Of a stretch of DNA of 64,000 nucleotides, positions 61,451 to 64,000 are shown piece after piece; position 1 is the first letter of the stretch; the number at the start of each line of letters is the position of its first letter. Position numbers and translations under genes: made by a program. The notes under the pieces are model-generated. The model ran no database searches. It was not told the origin of the DNA and was given only the letters and a program-made list of their open reading frames with translations. Origin of the DNA: a bacterium (GTDB lineage: Bacteria; Verrucomicrobiota; Verrucomicrobiia; Limisphaerales; UBA11358). The stretch lies in NCBI GenBank assembly GCA_021813325.1, contig JAKALA010000005.1, positions 62,001-126,000 on the forward strand, written 5' to 3'.

Positions 61451-62400
61451 TTTTGATCCTGAAACCAACTGGCGCAGCCGAACAATCCAGCATAGTTGCC
61501 CAGTTTTGCGGGTTTGATTTTCACCTGGCCCCACGGGGTCCAGGCCCGTTTTGAAACGTGGCGGCGCAGGGCTGGTAAAATGAGCCGGGCACTACCCATG
61601 ATGCCGCCGCCGATGAGGGCTATTCCCGGATCATAAGCGTGAATTAAATTGACCAGCGTAACCGACCAGACGTGGAGCGAGTGGTCGCGAATAGAGATCG
61701 CAAATCTATCTCCTCGCGCCGCTGTCCGAAAAACTGCGGCATAGTCCAGCACCGGCTCCTTCGCGAGTTGGCTGTTACGGAAGCCCGGTGCGTCTTTTGC
61801 GCGGGCTGCCAGCGCCCAGGTCGAAGCTTCGGCTTCGGCACAGCCGAAATTGCCGCAGCGACAAGGCCGACCATCCAGACTGACGGTCAGATGACCGCCA
61901 AGGCAACCGGCCTGTCCATGCTGACCGCGCAACGGTGTTCCTTCCAGAATTGCCGCCGTGCCGATGCCGGTGCCGAGCGTCATCATCACGACATTGCGAC
62001 AGCCTTGGGCCGCGCCGAAATGCCATTCACCCGCCAACGCCGCGTTGGCGTCATTGCCGATGCGGGTGGGCAGACGCAGAAGTTTCTTGATGAGCGCGGG
62101 CACATCGAGAGTTTTTGCGTCATCAAATTTTCCGGCAGGCGAGGACAAAATCTTTTCAGAGTGCGGATCGATGATTCCTGGAAACGCGAGACCAAAACCG
62201 CCGAGTTGGCTGCGGGCGACCTTGGCCTGATGGCATAGTCCGGGAATTTCTTTCGCGATCCGCTGGAGGGCGTCCGCCAACCCGCCTTTGGGTTCGGCCC
62301 CCATTTCAGTTTGTGCCAGCAATTGCGCGCCCAGCACAACACCAAGCTTGAGGCGCGTTCCGCCCAGGTCGCAGACCACGATGGGTTTTGGAGTTGTCAT
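61447..62400 (-). CDS. ROK family sugar kinase
   Basis: 317 residues. Phosphate-binding CDLGGTRLKLGVVL at the start, LAFPGIIDP, RIGNDANAALAGEWHFGAA (catalytic Asp), GTGIGTAAILEG and the ROK zinc motif CRCGNFGCAEAEAS. It phosphorylates a hexose such as mannose or glucose; beside mannose-6-phosphate isomerase, mannokinase activity is the best guess. Starts 22 bp after the HupE gene. Confidence 0.92.
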   Translation of the reverse strand: MTTPKPIVVCDLGGTRLKLGVVLGAQLLAQTEMGAEPKGGLADALQRIAKEIPGLCHQAKVARSQLGGFGLAFPGIIDPHSEKILSSPAGKFDDAKTLDVPALIKKLLRLPTRIGNDANAALAGEWHFGAAQGCRNVVMMTLGTGIGTAAILEGTPLRGQHGQAGCLGGHLTVSLDGRPCRCGNFGCAEAEASTWALAARAKDAPGFRNSQLAKEPVLDYAAVFRTAARGDRFAISIRDHSLHVWSVTLVNLIHAYDPGIALIGGGIMGSARLILPALRRHVSKRAWTPWGQVKIKPAKLGNYAGLFGCASWFQDQK

Positions 62401-62422
62401 GGTGTTTGGGCGTGAATCGTAA

Positions 62423-63613
62423 TCAGTGGAGGACCACTTCGATGCGTTGAACGGTCCAATAGATCCCGGTCACCGCGATCAGCGCGGAAGCAGGCACGAT
62501 GATGGCCGGCCGATACCAGCGGCGTTCCCGCCACCAGCCCACGCAGAGGAAGGCCGCCAGGATGACTGTGAACTGGCCCAGCTCCACGCCCGAATTGAAC
62601 GCCAGCAGCGCGGGCAGAAATTGCGGGCGCGGCAAACCGAGCGATAGCAGCACACTGGAAAAGCCCAAGCCGTGGACCAAGCCAAAGCCAAACACCACGA
62701 ACGGTCGCCAAGGCTGGAGCTTCGGGGTGCAGATATTTTCCACCGCGACAAATGCAATCGACAGCGCGATGAGCGGCTCCACCACGCTGGAAGGCAGCCG
62801 GATCACGCCATACAGCGCCAGCCCCAGCGTGATGGAATGCGCCAGCGTAAACGCGGTCACCTGCCAGAGCAGCGGTTTCAACCGGCAACTTAACAAAAAT
62901 AAACCCAACACAAATAGAATGTGGTCCAGCCCTTCGGGCAGGATGTGTTTGAATCCCAACCTCAAGTATTGCCCCACCACCGGCCACAGGCTAACAGCGG
63001 CTGGCAGACCATGCGCGACCTTCGTTTGGCCTGGCAGTAGAAGCGGAATGGGGGCGACCGATCCATCGGAATTCACCGCGAAAGCCGCCGGCGCCTGCCC
63101 GGGCAAATTGATGCTCCCGAGAACGTCGCCGAGTTCCGGCGGAAACTGAAACGCCACCGTGTCGCTTCCCGGCGGCAGGTGGCCTTCGATCGCCATCATC
63201 AGCATCGCCGGCAATCGAGGCGTTGGCGGTGATTCGCGATAACGCACCATGTCGGCCACCGTGGGGAAAATGACCGTGTCGATGGTGCCCGGTCCATGAT
63301 CAGTAGCCACCGTAAACTTTTTTTCAAAACGCGCCTGCGCGGAGGCCAGCCCTGTGGCCAGATCATTGGTGGAACCGTCCAGCCAGCCGTTTAACACCGT
63401 GTCATCGGCCTGACGGGGAGTGACGCCAAAAATAAACGGCGGCACGTCGAACGTGAGATTCAGCGAGAAATGTCCGTTGGTTTCCACGGTGACGTTGGCC
63501 AGCGCCACCTGCGGCAAATGACCGGACGCGAGCGGGGGCAGGCAAAGCCCGGAGAGCAGTGCCAGCCACAACCGTCCGCAAACTCCGAGGCGAAATAGGC
63601 GACCGTTCCTCAC
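62423..63613 (-). CDS. HupE/UreJ family membrane protein
   Basis: 396 residues with signal peptide (LWLALLSGLCLPPLASGHLP), an extracytoplasmic domain of ~190 residues and a C-terminal HupE/UreJ_2 membrane domain: KHILPEGLDHILFVLGLFLL, FTLAHSITLGLALYG, VFGFGLVHGLGFSSVL. HupE proteins are thought to move nickel or other metals, but in this setting the role is unclear. GTG start overlaps the stop of the upstream gene (GTGA). Confidence 0.88.
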   Translation of the reverse strand: MRNGRLFRLGVCGRLWLALLSGLCLPPLASGHLPQVALANVTVETNGHFSLNLTFDVPPFIFGVTPRQADDTVLNGWLDGSTNDLATGLASAQARFEKKFTVATDHGPGTIDTVIFPTVADMVRYRESPPTPRLPAMLMMAIEGHLPPGSDTVAFQFPPELGDVLGSINLPGQAPAAFAVNSDGSVAPIPLLLPGQTKVAHGLPAAVSLWPVVGQYLRLGFKHILPEGLDHILFVLGLFLLSCRLKPLLWQVTAFTLAHSITLGLALYGVIRLPSSVVEPLIALSIAFVAVENICTPKLQPWRPFVVFGFGLVHGLGFSSVLLSLGLPRPQFLPALLAFNSGVELGQFTVILAAFLCVGWWRERRWYRPAIIVPASALIAVTGIYWTVQRIEVVLH

Positions 63614-64000
63614 GGCTCAACGCGCAGGGTTACCAAGTCCAGGCCGGCCACCGGAATTTCGGCCGGCGCCGCCGCTCCCGGTTCCTCGCGACCATTGGAA
63701 AGCCAAACCTGCCGCACCGGCGGATGCCATTTCAACTGGGCCATCACTGGCTGACTCGTGGGATTGTATAAACGCAGGATGAGCGCCTGGCCGTCGTCAC
63801 TCGGTTTAAAGGCCGTGGCAATGACCGTGGGCGGATCAATGGTCAAGCGGGAGGCGAGAGGCGGCTCGTTGGAGGCCGGGCGCACAATTAACGGCTCGGT
63901 GCTGTTCACGCCGAAACGGGTAGCCGCCACCGGATCATAAGCCCCATGGGGCTGAATTGCGTAACGAAACCAGACTGGGCCTGCCTGGTCCGCCCGGTAA
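63610..64000 (-). CDS. Alpha-mannosidase-like glycoside hydrolase (GH38), C-terminal end only
   Basis: The frame is open to the window edge: upstream of the track's start it reads YRADQAGPVWFRYAIQPHGA. The last 130 residues fit the C-terminal beta-sandwich of GH38 alpha-mannosidases (FRYAIQPHGAYDPVAATRFG, ALILRLYNPTSQPVMAQL, AGLDLVTLRVEP). The catalytic domain lies outside the window. It heads or extends the mannoside operon. Another glycosidase with a similar terminal domain cannot be excluded. Confidence 0.7.
   Translation of the reverse strand, partial: YRADQAGPVWFRYAIQPHGAYDPVAATRFGVNSTEPLIVRPASNEPPLASRLTIDPPTVIATAFKPSDDGQALILRLYNPTSQPVMAQLKWHPPVRQVWLSNGREEPGAAAPAEIPVAGLDLVTLRVEP

Overview
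The window looks like a piece of a Verrucomicrobiota chromosome (Pedosphaera/Limisphaerales-like). I infer this from the moderately GC-rich backbone, the DUF1501/DUF1800 pair, the H-X9-DG type pseudopilin, the LamG/thrombospondin-3 protein and the mannoside-catabolism genes. No taxonomic marker gene is present to prove it. Most genes could be assigned to families by reading their motifs; no database search was run.

Backbone, left part (1-26.7 kb). A 5'-truncated cytochrome c assembly gene (ccsA) is followed by a DUF1501/DUF1800 pair, the RNA 2',3'-cyclic phosphodiesterase thpR, a PHP histidinol-phosphatase-like gene, a TMTC-like membrane/TPR protein, a ThrH-type phosphatase, an M50 protease and the phospholipid genes gpsA-plsY. 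Next come a Gfo/Idh/MocA oxidoreductase, a GNAT acetyltransferase, lpxB with a small overlapping membrane-protein gene, and the tight HIT-phoH-ybeY-DUF502-recO run. A hybrid histidine kinase, proS, a GH2 beta-mannosidase, a rotted IS5-type transposase, a pseudopilin and tRNA-Gly(TCC) follow.

Accessory region (26.7-58.1 kb), lying between tRNA-Gly and tRNA-Cys. First comes a junkyard: an integrase fragment behind tRNA-Gly, a broken IS21 element (istA tail, frameshifted istB), and a second integrase truncated by that IS. Then a ~29 kb element runs from a 22-bp copy of the tRNA-Cys 3' end (29104) to the intact tRNA-Cys (58095), with a full-length integrase next to the tRNA. Its cargo is: (a) a NERD / PD-(D/E)XK nuclease / membrane protein cluster; (b) a LamG protein, a 2133-residue Rhs toxin with an N-terminal C39-like peptidase, a candidate immunity gene and an outer-membrane protein; (c) small regulators; (d) a mobilization module with IncP-like TraK-TraL-TraM genes facing a MobF (TrwC-like) relaxase-helicase, which is frameshifted, across a 1.1 kb repeat- and hairpin-rich region that is probably oriT; (e) an operon with an AbiE type IV toxin-antitoxin, a TOTE-type primase-helicase and two small genes; (f) a divergent gene for a protein made of seven tandem Myb/SANT-like helix-turn-helix repeats. 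No type IV secretion genes are seen, so the element is probably mobilizable rather than self-conjugative.

The most notable regulatory signal is a 22-bp box found three times. Each copy lies 33-35 nt upstream of the start codon, in the same orientation, of the traK-like operon, the relaxase and the integrase.

Backbone, right part (58.1-64 kb). A tightly overlapping minus-strand operon encodes a GH38 alpha-mannosidase-like C-terminus (cut by the window end), a HupE/UreJ protein, a ROK sugar kinase, a fused type I mannose-6-phosphate isomerase and a sugar-porter MFS transporter. Together with the beta-mannosidase this suggests mannoside use.
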